Of a stretch of DNA of 64,000 bases, positions 24,360 through 34,150 are shown one piece after another. Source of the DNA: Halictus rubicundus (lineage: Eukaryota; Arthropoda; Insecta; Hymenoptera; Halictidae); assembly GCF_050948215.1 (NCBI RefSeq), contig NW_027488941.1:62001-126000 (forward strand). Reading direction: 5' to 3'. The position numbers and the translations under genes were made by a program. A model generated the notes under the pieces. The model saw nothing but the letters and a program-made list of their open reading frames with translations. It was not told the origin of the DNA and ran no database searches. Within the stretch, counting starts at the first letter, position 1, and every line of letters begins with the position of its first letter.

Positions 24360-27300
24360 GCGAACCTCAACCACTCGCGTGCGGCCCAGGACTTGTTTGT
24401 CCAGGCCGTGCGCGGGCGGGGGACTGGGTTGGCAGTGGCGGCGGAGCCGTACTCCGTTCCCGATCACCCCTTCTGGGTGGGGGACGAGGCCGGCTCCGTC
24501 GCCATAGTGGCGGAGGGCCGCCGCGGGTCCCCGTCGATCTCCCTTCTGGAGAGAGGCGAGGGATTCGTGGCGGTGCGGTGGGGGGACATCGCGGTCGTCG
24601 GAGTTTATATCTCGCCGAACCGTGGCCTCGATCATTTTCGGGGGTTCCTGGGCGGGCTGAGTAGCTGCATCGCGCGGTGCAGCGCCCGTCCGGTTCTCGT
24701 CCTGGGAGACTTCAATGCCCACGCGGTATCGTGGGGGAGTCCCAGGACGACCACTAGGGGAAGCGAGGTGTTAGACTGGGCGTCCGGCCTGGATCTCCGG
24801 TTGATTAACCGGGGATCCACGCCGACGTGCGTGCGGCCGCAGGGTGTCTCTATTGTCGATCTGACATGGGGGACGCCGTCGGCCGTGCGCCGAGTGTCGG
24901 GATGGAGGGTGGCGGAAGAACTAGAGCTGGCCTCTGACCACACGCCCATAGTCATGGACGTGTGGCCCGCCGCCCTCTACGCGCGGGATTCCCGGCACGG
25001 CCAGGTGGACCGACGGCCGCGATGGGCGTGGAACAGGGCGGACGAGGACCTGTTCCGGGCCGCTGTCGCCGCGGTAACGTGGGGGGGGCCCCAGCCGGCT
25101 GGGGGGGCACCGGCGCGCGGGGCGGAGCGGCTCCGGGAGGTGATGACGGCGGTGTGCGACACCGCGGTGCCCCGGAGCCGGTCCGACCATAGAAGGGCGG
25201 CATACTGGTGGTCCGCGGGCATTGCAGAGCTTCGGCGTGCCTGCAATGCCGCGCGGCGCCAGTATGGCCGAGCGCGCAGGAGGCGCGACGACGAGGAGGC
25301 GAGGCTCCACGGGGAGTACCGAGCCGCGCTCGGGGCTCTCCGGAGGGCCATCGCGAAGGCCAAGGCGGACGCGTGGTCGGAGCTCGTCGGCACGGTGGAC
25401 GCGGATCCGTGGGGGCGCCCGTATAAGCTTGTAATGAGCAAGCTGCGCGCGTGGGCCCCCCCACTGACGGAATCGATGGACCCTCCCTTACTCGAGGAGG
25501 TGGTGACGTCTCTCTTCCCGCGTGAGGGGGGACAGCGACACCGCCTCCATCCGGGCCAGGAGCCTCTCTCCTGGTCCGCGGAGTGGGAGGTGTCAGCCGG
25601 CGAGCTCGGGGAGGCGGTGACCAGGGCCCGTCGGGTGGGCCGCAAGGCCCCGGGTCCTGACGGGGTGTCGGGCCGCGCGTTGGTCTTGGCATTGGAGGGG
25701 GGGCTCGCTCCCGAACTCAGGCGGCTGTTCAACAGTTGTCTGAGGGAGGGAGTGTTCCCCCCACTATGGAAGTCGGGCAGGCTGGTCCTCCTTCCAAAGG
25801 CGGGCAAGTCCCGGGACTCGCCCTCCGGGTACCGGCCAATTTGCTTGCTGGACGAGGCGGGGAAGTTGTTCGAGCGCGTTCTCGTTGGACGCCTCGTCCG
25901 GCACCTGTCGGGGGGAGGAGTCCCCGATCTGAGCGAGGCGCAGTTCGGCTTCCGGGGGGGTCTCTCCACCGTCGACGCAATTCGGCGGGTGGGGGCTCTC
26001 TCGGGGGCCTGTACGGAGGGGGGCGGTGTTGCGTTGGCGATCTCCTTGGATATCGCCAACGCGTTCAACACCGTCCCCTGGGATAGAATTTCGGAGGCCC
26101 TGGTCTTCCACCAGGTGCCTCCGTACCTTAGGAGGGTGATCGGGGACTATCTCTCCGACAGGAGCATAGAATATCCTGGCCGGTACGGGATGATTCGCAG
26201 GAGCGTCGTGCGGGGGGTTCCACAGGGCTCGGTGTTGGGCCCGTTGCTGTGGAGCCTCGCGTACGACAGCGTCCTGCGGGAGGGGATGCCTCCCGGTGTC
26301 AGCCTAACGTGTTACGCCGACGACACGTTGGTGCTTGCCACCGGGAGGTATACGAAGGAGGCCGTCTGCCTGGCGGAGCGCGGCGCGTGGCGCGCGGTAC
26401 GCGCGATCCGGTCTCTGGGCCTAGAGGTGTCCGTCGCTAAGACCAGGGCCATGTGGTTTTACCACCGGGCCCGGCTGGCGGCGCCTCCCCAGTGCTGGAT
26501 CGCCGTGGGGGGGGGAGCGGTCGAGGTCGGGTTCCAGATGCGGTACCTGGGACTCGAGCTCGACGGCCTGTGGCGTTTCTGCCGCCACATCGAGTCGCTA
26601 GTGCCCCGGGCGGAGAGGGCGACCGCTGCGCTCGGTCGTCTTCTCCCGAATCTCGGGGGACCCTGTGGACGGGTGCGTCGCCTGTTCGCGGTGGTGGTGC
26701 GGGTTTTAGTCCTGTACGGAGCCCCTGTGTGGGCGTACGATGTCTTGGTCGGGGGGCGTAGCGGTGTGCGAGCACTGCTGCGCCGAATCGAGCGCAGGCT
26801 GGCCATTGGCATCGTGCGGGGGTATCGCACCATCTCTTACGCGACGGCGATGGTGATGTCGGGGCTTATCCCCCTCGAGCTGGAGGCCCGCGTGTTGTCG
26901 GACGTACACGGGTACGCCAGGGACCTCCAGCGGAGGGGGATGGCTCCGGATCAGGTGGCGCTCGATGTGGCGGAGTACAGGGGCCGCGCTCGGCGGGCCG
27001 CCGCCCGGGAATGGCGCGAAAGCCTTCACGGGACGGAGGAAGGAGGGAGGCGGGCCGTTCGGGCCATCCTCCCCGTGTTCGACCGGTGGAACAGGGGATG
27101 GATGGGGCATAGGGTCTCCTACCGAGTGACGCAGGTGATGACCGGGCACGGTTGCTTCGGTGTGTACCTGTGTCGCATCGGGCGGGAGGCCGAGGAGGCG
27201 TGTCACCACTGCGGCGAGTCGCGGGACACGGCGCAGCACACTCTGGAGGAGTGTCCAGCGTGGGCGGGTGAGCGCCGTGCTCTGCGGCGCGCAGTGGGCC

Positions 27301-27506
27301 ATGACCTCTCGCTTCCGGCTGTCGTCTCGGCGGCAGCGGGCAGCGAGGGGGCGTGGAGAGGGTTCGCCTCCTTCTGTGAGCAGGTAATGCTGCAGAAGGA
27401 GGCTGCGGAACGGGGTCGTGAGCGAAATCACGATCCCGGCCGAAGGGGTGGGAGAAGGAGACGCAGGGCACGCCCCGGGGGCGTGCCTCCGTTGCGGCGT
27501 CCTTAA
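24330..27506 (+). CDS. ORF2: APE endonuclease-reverse transcriptase of R1-clade element
   Basis: There are 1,058 codons from the one after the ORF1 UAG, typical of R1-clade ORF2. The enzyme would nick satellite DNA and copy the element RNA from the exposed 3' end. The APE-type endonuclease (about 8-210) is complete: QANLNH with N12, AEPY with E39, GDFNAH at 126-131, DLTW at 177-180 and SDH at 202-204. The reverse transcriptase (about 470-750) has LVLLPK at 485-490, QFGFR at 538-542, motif A SLDIANAFNTVPW with D574, motif B GVPQGSVLGP from 629, motif C YADD at 662-665, and MRYLGLELDG from 737. A C-terminal CX2CX8HX4C zinc motif uses C958, C961, H970 and C975, followed by an Arg-rich tail. All catalytic residues are present, with no internal stop or frameshift. 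The true first residue is unknown, because no ATG lies before the endonuclease motifs and a TTG at 24393 would remove the first conserved one. Confidence 0.95.
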   Translation, partial: AVFRPIPVLQANLNHSRAAQDLFVQAVRGRGTGLAVAAEPYSVPDHPFWVGDEAGSVAIVAEGRRGSPSISLLERGEGFVAVRWGDIAVVGVYISPNRGLDHFRGFLGGLSSCIARCSARPVLVLGDFNAHAVSWGSPRTTTRGSEVLDWASGLDLRLINRGSTPTCVRPQGVSIVDLTWGTPSAVRRVSGWRVAEELELASDHTPIVMDVWPAALYARDSRHGQVDRRPRWAWNRADEDLFRAAVAAVTWGGPQPAGGAPARGAERLREVMTAVCDTAVPRSRSDHRRAAYWWSAGIAELRRACNAARRQYGRARRRRDDEEARLHGEYRAALGALRRAIAKAKADAWSELVGTVDADPWGRPYKLVMSKLRAWAPPLTESMDPPLLEEVVTSLFPREGGQRHRLHPGQEPLSWSAEWEVSAGELGEAVTRARRVGRKAPGPDGVSGRALVLALEGGLAPELRRLFNSCLREGVFPPLWKSGRLVLLPKAGKSRDSPSGYRPICLLDEAGKLFERVLVGRLVRHLSGGGVPDLSEAQFGFRGGLSTVDAIRRVGALSGACTEGGGVALAISLDIANAFNTVPWDRISEALVFHQVPPYLRRVIGDYLSDRSIEYPGRYGMIRRSVVRGVPQGSVLGPLLWSLAYDSVLREGMPPGVSLTCYADDTLVLATGRYTKEAVCLAERGAWRAVRAIRSLGLEVSVAKTRAMWFYHRARLAAPPQCWIAVGGGAVEVGFQMRYLGLELDGLWRFCRHIESLVPRAERATAALGRLLPNLGGPCGRVRRLFAVVVRVLVLYGAPVWAYDVLVGGRSGVRALLRRIERRLAIGIVRGYRTISYATAMVMSGLIPLELEARVLSDVHGYARDLQRRGMAPDQVALDVAEYRGRARRAAAREWRESLHGTEEGGRRAVRAILPVFDRWNRGWMGHRVSYRVTQVMTGHGCFGVYLCRIGREAEEACHHCGESRDTAQHTLEECPAWAGERRALRRAVGHDLSLPAVVSAAAGSEGAWRGFASFCEQVMLQKEAAERGRERNHDPGRRGGRRRRRARPGGVPPLRRP

Positions 27507-27679
27507 CGCGGGCGGGGGCGCCCTTGGTGATCTCGAGGCGGGGGACCGACGGTCTCCTTATACTCGGTTGCCAATGGCGTCCCCGGAGGCCGTCGGACGT
27601 CTTGGGCGGGGGCCCGGACGTCCATCGGGCGGCCTAAATGGGGGGGAAGGCTTCACGTCGTCCGTTGCGTGGCGCCTTC

Positions 27680-27703
27680 GGATAGAGTAGGATAGGGTGG
27701 AGG
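27680..27703 (+). other. Satellite-like sequence inside the 3' UTR
   Basis: GGATAGAGTAGGATAGGGTG followed by GAGG stands out in the GC-rich 3' UTR. Its pieces occur in the flanking satellite: GGATAGGGTGGAGG near 9.82 kb, and GGATAGAGTAG near 43.2 kb. It lies about 215 bp before the poly(A), so it is not a flank artefact. It could be captured target sequence, a pairing segment, or coincidence. Confidence 0.6.
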
Positions 27704-27895
27704 CCGCGTCCCCCACCCAGGGAGGAATGCTAAGGCGGGGGCACACCGGATAGACATGCGCGCGCGGACCACGGGTGCCCCCAGGAGCCTAGGGACGGAC
27801 GGGGAGGAGTTAGTGGGTATACTCGGCATTGCACCCACCAGCCGAGGAGTCCCACATAACCCGGCCCACTCCCCCCCGGGAGGGGTCGGGTATCC

Positions 27896-27909
27896 GTAAT
27901 AGTGATTAC
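27896..27909 (+). other. Small hairpin next to the poly(A) tail
   Basis: GTAAT and ATTAC form a perfect 5-bp stem around an AGTG loop, eight bases before the first A of the tail. GGAGG upstream and CCTCC downstream could extend the structure around an internal loop. Compact 3' hairpins help reverse transcriptases choose their RNA in several non-LTR elements; the role here is inference. Confidence 0.5.
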
Positions 27910-27917
27910 CTCCTCGG

Positions 27918-27958
<41 letters not shown>
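27918..27958 (+). other. Poly(A) tail, 41 nt
   Basis: An uninterrupted run of 41 A joins the 3' UTR to the satellite. It marks the 3' end of an element inserted by target-primed reverse transcription. The absence of interruptions suggests a recent insertion. Run length may carry sequencing error, and the last A could derive from the target. Confidence 0.95.
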
Positions 27959-27962
<4 letters not shown>

Positions 27963-27974
27963 AGAGGATAGGAT
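27959..27974 (+). repeat. Target-site duplication, right copy
   Basis: This is an exact copy of the 16 bp at 21814-21829, starting immediately after the poly(A). It continues into AGAAGATATAATAGAGG, the same sequence that follows the empty sites at 12559-12574 and 61857-61872. Confidence 0.9.
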
Positions 27975-30900
27975 AGAAGATATAATAGAGGATAGGATAG
28001 AGGATAGGATAGAGGATTGGATAGGATAGAGGATATTATAGGATAGAGGATAGGATAGGGTAGAGGATAGGATCGTATAGAGGATAGGATAGGTGATTGG
28101 ATAGGATAGAGGATAGGATAGGGTAGATGATAGGATAGAGAATAGGACAGGATAGAGGATAGGATCGCATAGAGGATAGGATAGAGGATAGGATAGAGGA
28201 TTGGATAGGATAGAGGAAATTATAGGATAGAGGATAGGATAGGATAGAGGATAGGATCGGATAGAGGATAGGATAGGGGATTGGGTAGTATAGAGGATAG
28301 GATAGGATAGAGGATAGGATAGGGTAGAGGATAGAACAGGATAGAGAATCGTATAGGATAGAGGATGGGATAGGATAGAGGATAGGATCGGATAGAGGAT
28401 AGGATAGTGGATTAGATAGGGTAGAGGATAGGATAGGGTAGAGGATAGGATAGAGAATAGGATAGGATAGAGGATAGGATAGGATAGAGGATAGGATCGG
28501 ATAGAGGATAGGATAGGGGATTGGATAGGATAGAGGATATGATAGGATAGAAGATAGCATAGGATAGAGGATAGAAACGGATGGAGGATAGGATAGGGGA
28601 TTGGATAGAATAGAGGACAGGATAGGATAGGGGATAGGATAGGGTAGAGGATAGGAAAGAGAATAGTATATGATAGGGGATTGGATAGGATAGAGGATAG
28701 GATAGGCTAGAGGATAGGATAGGGAAGAGGATAGGATCGGATAGAGGATAGGATAGGGGATTGGGTAGTATAGAGGATAGGATAGGATAGAGGATAGGAT
28801 AGGGTAGAGGACAGAACAGGATAGAGAATCGTATAGGATAGAGGATGGGATAGGATAGAGGATAGGATCGGATAGAGGATAGGATAGTGGATTGGATAGG
28901 GTAGAGGATAGGATAGGATAGAGGATATTATAGGATAGAGGATAGGATAGGATAGAGGATTGGATATTATAGAGGATAGGATAGGATAGGATAGGGTATA
29001 GGATAGGGTAGAGGATAGGATAGGGTAGAGGATAGGATAAAGAATAGGACAGGATATAGGATAGGATAGGATAGAGGATAGGATCGGATAGAGGATAGGA
29101 TAGGGGATTGGATAGGATAGAGGATAGGATAGGCTAGAGGATAGGATAGGGAAGAGGATAGGATAGAGAATAGGATAGGATAGAGGATAGGATAGGATAG
29201 AGGATAGGATCGCATAGAGGATAGGATAGAGGATAGGATAGAGGATTGGATAGGATAGAGGAAATTATAGGATAGAGGATAGGATAGGATAGAGGATAGG
29301 ATCGGATAGAGGATAGGATAGGGGATTGGGTAGTATAGAGGATAGGATAGGATAGAGGATAGGATAGGGTAGAGGATAGAACAGGATAGAGAATCGTATA
29401 GGATAGAGGATGGGATAGGATAGAGGATAGGATCGGATAGAGGATAGGATAGGATAGAGGATATTATATTATAGAGGATAGGATAGGATAGCGGATAGGA
29501 TAAAATGGAGTATAGAATAGGATTGAGGATAGGATATGGTTGAGGATAGGATAGGATAGAGGATAGGATAGAGGATAGGATAGAGGATAGGATACAGGAT
29601 TGGATAGGATAGAGGATAGGATAGGGTAGAGGATAGGATTGAGAATAGGATAGGATAGAGGATAGGATAGGATAGAGGATAGCATCGGATAGAGGATAGG
29701 ATAGGGGATTGGATAGGATAGAGGATATGATAGGATAGAATATAGCATAGGATAGAGGATAGAAACGGATAGAGGATAGGATAGGGGATTGGATAGGATA
29801 GAGGACAGGATAGGATAGGGGATAGGATAGGGTAGAGGATAGGAAAGAGAATAGTATATGATAGGGGATTGGATAGGATAGAGGATAGGATAGGCTAGAG
29901 GATAGGATAGGGAAGAGGATAGGATCGGATAGAGGATAGGATAGGGGATTGTGTAGTATAGAGGATAGGATAGGGTAGAGGATAGGATCGGATAGAGGAT
30001 AGGATAGGTGATTGGATAGGATAGAGGATAGGAGACGATAGAGGATGGTATAGGATAGAGGATAAGATAGGATAGAAAATAGTATAGGAGAGATGATATT
30101 ATAGGATAGAGGATTGGATGGGATAGAGGATAGGAACGGATAGAGGATAGGATAGGGGATTGGATAGGATAGAGGATAGGATAGGATAGGGTATAGGATA
30201 GGGTAGAGGATAGGATAGAGAATAGTATAGGATAGTGGATAGGATAGGATAGAGGATAGGATAGGGTAGAGGATAGGATAGAGAATAGGACAGGATATAG
30301 GATAGGATAGGATAGAGGATAGGATCGGATAGAGGATAGGATAGGGGATTGGATAGGATAGAAGATAGGATAGGCTAGAGGATAGGATAGGGAAGAGGAT
30401 AGGATCGGATAGAGGATAGGATAGGGGATTGGGTAGTATAGAGGATAGGATAGGATAGAGGATAGGATAGGGTAGAGGATAGAACAGGATAGAGAATCGT
30501 ATAGGATAGAGGATGGGATAGGATAGAGGATAGGATCGGATAGAGGATAGGATAGGGGTTTTAATAGGATAGAGGATAGGATAGGATAGAGGATATGATA
30601 CGGTAGAGGATAGGATAGAGAATAGGATAGGATAGAGGATGGGATAGGATAGATAATAGTATAGGATAGATGATATTATAGGATAGAGGATAGGATAGGA
30701 TAGAGGATAGGATCGGATAGAGGATAGGATAGGTGATTGGATAGGATAGAGGATAGGAGACGATAGAGGATGGTATAGGATAGAGGATAAGATAGGATAG
30801 AAAATAGTATAGGATAGATGATATTATAGGATAGAGGATAGGATGGGATAGAGGTTAGGAACGGATAGAGGATAGGATAGGGGATTGGATAGGATAGAGG

Positions 30901-31609
30901 ATAGGATAGGATAGGGTATAGGATAGGGTAGAGGATAGGATAGAGAATAGTATAGGATAGTGGATAGGATAGGATAGAGGATAGGATAGGGTAGAGGATA
31001 GGATAGAGAATAGGACAGGATATAGGATAGGATAGGATAGAGGATAGGATCGGATAGAGGATAGGATAGGGGATTGGATAGGATAGAGGATAGGATATGC
31101 TAGAGGATAGGATAGGATAGAGGATAGGATAGAGGATAGGATACAGGATTGGGTAGGATAGAGGATATTATAGGATAGAGGATAGGATAGGCTAGATGAT
31201 AGTATAGGATAGAGGATAGGATCGGATCGGATAGAGGATAGGATAGGTGATTGGATAGGATAGAGGATAGGAGACGATAGAGGATGGTATAGGATAGAGG
31301 ATAAGATAGGATAGAAAATAGTATAGGATAGATGATATTATAGGATAGAGGATAGGATGGGATAGAGGATAGGAACGGATAGAGGATAGGATAGGGGATT
31401 GGATAGGATAGAGGATAGGATAGGATAGGGTATAGGATAGGGTAGAGGATAGAATAGAGAATAGTATAGGATAGTGGATAGGATAGGATAGAGGATAGGA
31501 TAGGGTAGAGGATAGGATAGAGAATAGGACAGGATATAGGATAGGATAGGATAGAGAATAGGACAGGATATAGGATAGGATAGGATAGAGGATAGGATCG
31601 GATAGAGGA

Positions 31610-34150
31610 TAGGATAGGGGATTGGATAGGATAGAGGATAGGATAGGCTAGAGGATAGGATAGGGAAGAGGATAGGATAGAGAATAGGATAGGATAGAGG
31701 ATACGATAGGATAGAGGATAGGATCGGATAGAGGATAGGATAGGGGATTGGGTAGTATAGAGGATAGGATAGGATAGAGGATAGGATAGGGTAGAGGATA
31801 GAACAGGATAGAGAATCGTATAGGATAGAGGATGGGATAGGATAGAGGATAGGATCGGATAGAGGATAGGATAGTGGATTGGATAGGATAGAGGATATTA
31901 TAGGATAGAGGATAGGATAGGATAGAGGAAAGGATATTATAGAGGATGGGATAGGATAGAGGATAGGATAGGATAGCGGATAGGATAAAATGGAGTATAG
32001 GATAGGATTGAGGATAGGATATGGTTGAGGATAGGATAGGATAGAGGATAGGATAGAGGATAGGATAGAGGATAGGATAGAGGATTGGATAGGATAGAGG
32101 ATATTATAGGATAGAGGATAGGATAGGATAGAGGATAGGATAGGATAGAGGATAGGATAGGATAGAGGATAGGATCGGATAGAGGATAGGATAGGATTGA
32201 GGATAGGATAGGATAGTGGATAGTATAGGATAGAGGATAGGATAGGATAGAGAATAGTATAGGATAGATGATATTATACGATAGAGAATAGGATAGGATA
32301 GAGGATAGGATCGGATAGAGGATAGGATAGGGTAGAGGATAGGATAGAGAATAGGATAGGATAGTAGATAGGATAGGATAGAACAGACGATAGAGGATAG
32401 GATAGAGAATAGGATAGGTTAGATGATAGTATAGGATAGAGGATAGGATAGGATAGAGGATAGGATAGGATAGAGGATAGGATAGGATAGAGGATAGGAT
32501 AGGATAGAGGATAGTATAGGATAGAGGATAGGATAGGATAGAGGATAGTATAGGATAGAGGATAGTATTAGATAGGGGATAAGATAGGATAGAGAATAGT
32601 ATAGGATAGATGATATTATAGGATAGAGGATAGGATAGGATAGAGGATAGTTCGAATATAGGATATGAGGATAGGATAGGATAGAGGATAGGATAGGATA
32701 GAGGATAGTATAGGATAGAGGATAGGATAGGATAGAGAATAGTATAGGATAGATGATATTATAGGATAGAGGATAGGATCGGATAGAGGATAGGATAGGT
32801 GATTGGATAGGATAGAGGATAGGAGACGATAGAGGTTGGTATAGGATAGAGGATAAGATAGGATAGAAAATAGTATAGGATAGATGATATTATAGGATAG
32901 AGGATAGGATAGGATAGAGGATAGGAACGGATAGAGGATAGGATAGGGGATTGTTTAGGATAGAGGATAGGATAGGATAGTGGATAGGATACGATAGAAC
33001 AGACGATAGAGGATAGGATAGAGAATAGTATAGGTTAGATGATAATACAGGATAGAGGATAGGATAGACAATACGATATTATAGAGGATAGGATAGGATA
33101 GAGGATAGGATCGGATAGAGGATAGGATAGGGGATTGGATAGGATAGAGGATAGGATAGGCTAGAGGATAGGATAGGGAAGAGGATAGGATAGAGAATAG
33201 GATAGGATAGAGGATACGATAGGATAGAGGATAGGATCGCATAGAGGATAGGATAGAGGATAGGATAGAGGATTGGATAGGATAGAGGAAATTATAGGAT
33301 AGAGGATAGGATAGGATAGAGGATAGGATCGGATAGAGGATAGGATAGGGGATTGGGTAGTATAGAGGATAGGATAGGATAGAGGATAGGATAGGGTAGA
33401 GGATATAACAGGATAGAGAATCGTATAGGATAGAGGATGGGATAGGATAGAGGATAGGATCGGATAGAGGATAGGATAGTGGATTGGATAGGATAGAGGA
33501 TATTATAGGATAGAGGATAGGATAGGATAGAGGATAGGATATTATAGAGGATGGGATAGGATAGAGGATAGGATAGGATAGCGGATAGGATAAAATGGAG
33601 TATAGGATAGGATTGAGGATAGGATATGGTTGAGGATAGGATAGGATAGAGGATAGGATAGAGGATAGGATAGAGGATAGGATAGAGGATTGGATAGGAT
33701 AGAGGATATTATAGAATAGAGGATAGGATAGGATAGAGGATAGGATAGGATAGAGGATAGGATAGGATAGAGGATAGGATAGGATAGAGGATAGGATCGG
33801 ATAGAGGATAGGATAGGATTGAGGATAGGATAGGATAGTGGATAGTATAGGATAGAGGATAGGATAGGATAGAGAATAGTATAGGATAGATGATATTATA
33901 CGATAGAGAATAGGATAGGATAGAGGATAGGATCGGATAGAGGATAGGATAGGGTAGAGGATAGGATAGAGAATAGGATAGGATAGTAGATAGGATAGGA
34001 TAGAACAGACGAGAGAGGATAGGATAGAGAATAGGATAGGTTAGATGATAGTATAGGATAGAGGATAGGATAGGATAGAGGATAGGATAGGATAGAGGAT
34101 AGGATAGGATAGAGGATAGTATAGGATAGAGGATAGGATAGGATAGAGAA
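31610..34150. repeat. Tandem pair of about 1.6-kb higher-order units
   Basis: The TGGAGTATAGGATAGG marker recurs at 31991 and 33596 (1,605 bp) and the GATATTATACG variant at about 32271 and 33893 (1,622 bp). The two spacings differ by exactly 17 bp, one monomer. Flanking sequence matches at these offsets until about 32.55/34.15 kb. The upstream offset is about 1,513 bp, so an indel of roughly 90 bp separates the units. Edges are approximate. Confidence 0.65.

Larger units (their letters stand above)
27507..27917 (+). promoter_or_regulatory. 3' UTR of the retrotransposon
   Basis: This is 411 bp of GC-rich noncoding sequence between the ORF2 TAA and the poly(A). It holds a satellite-like stretch (27680-27703), a C/G-rich hairpin candidate, CTCCC at 27869-27873 with GGGAG at 27878-27882, and a terminal hairpin at 27896-27909. 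No AATAAA signal is visible close to the tail. In this class the reverse transcriptase commonly recognises its RNA through the 3' UTR; which part matters here is unknown. Confidence 0.75.
21830..27958 (+). mobile_element. Full-length R1-clade (TRAS-like) non-LTR retrotransposon
   Basis: A GC-rich block of 6,129 bp interrupts the satellite. It has, in order, a 5' leader with an HDV-like ribozyme, ORF1 (Gag-like, three CCHC knuckles), ORF2 (APE endonuclease, reverse transcriptase, CCHC), a 411-bp 3' UTR and a 41-nt poly(A) tail. A 16-bp target-site duplication brackets it, and two empty paralogous sites are present in the window. The order, ORF sizes and motifs are those of the arthropod R1 clade. 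The junctions imply nicks of C^T on the bottom strand and T^A on the top strand, the pattern reported for Bombyx TRAS1 on TTAGG repeats. Neither ORF has a frameshift; the only possible lesion is the UAG between them. Intact ORFs, tail and duplication suggest a young, possibly active copy. Exact subfamily is inference; an RT phylogeny would settle it. Confidence 0.95.

Noticed and set aside
24393..24395. Start of ORF2 at the TTG at 24393
   Set aside because: It is a Leu codon inside the endonuclease N-terminus; starting there would remove the conserved QANLNH motif encoded at 24357-24374.
22187..26111. Overlapping open frames on the opposite strand and in other frames of the element
   Set aside because: They are expected shadows in GC-rich coding sequence; none has recognisable domains, and ORF1 and ORF2 explain the region.
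21830..27958. Classic rDNA-inserted R1 or R2 element
   Set aside because: The flanks are satellite on both sides with a clear duplication of satellite sequence, and no 28S rRNA sequence is present. R2 also has one ORF with a restriction-like endonuclease, unlike this element.
27918..27958. Poly(A) run as an assembly or sequencing artefact
   Set aside because: It lies exactly at the 3' end of an element with a matching target-site duplication, as target-primed reverse transcription predicts. Only its exact length is doubtful.
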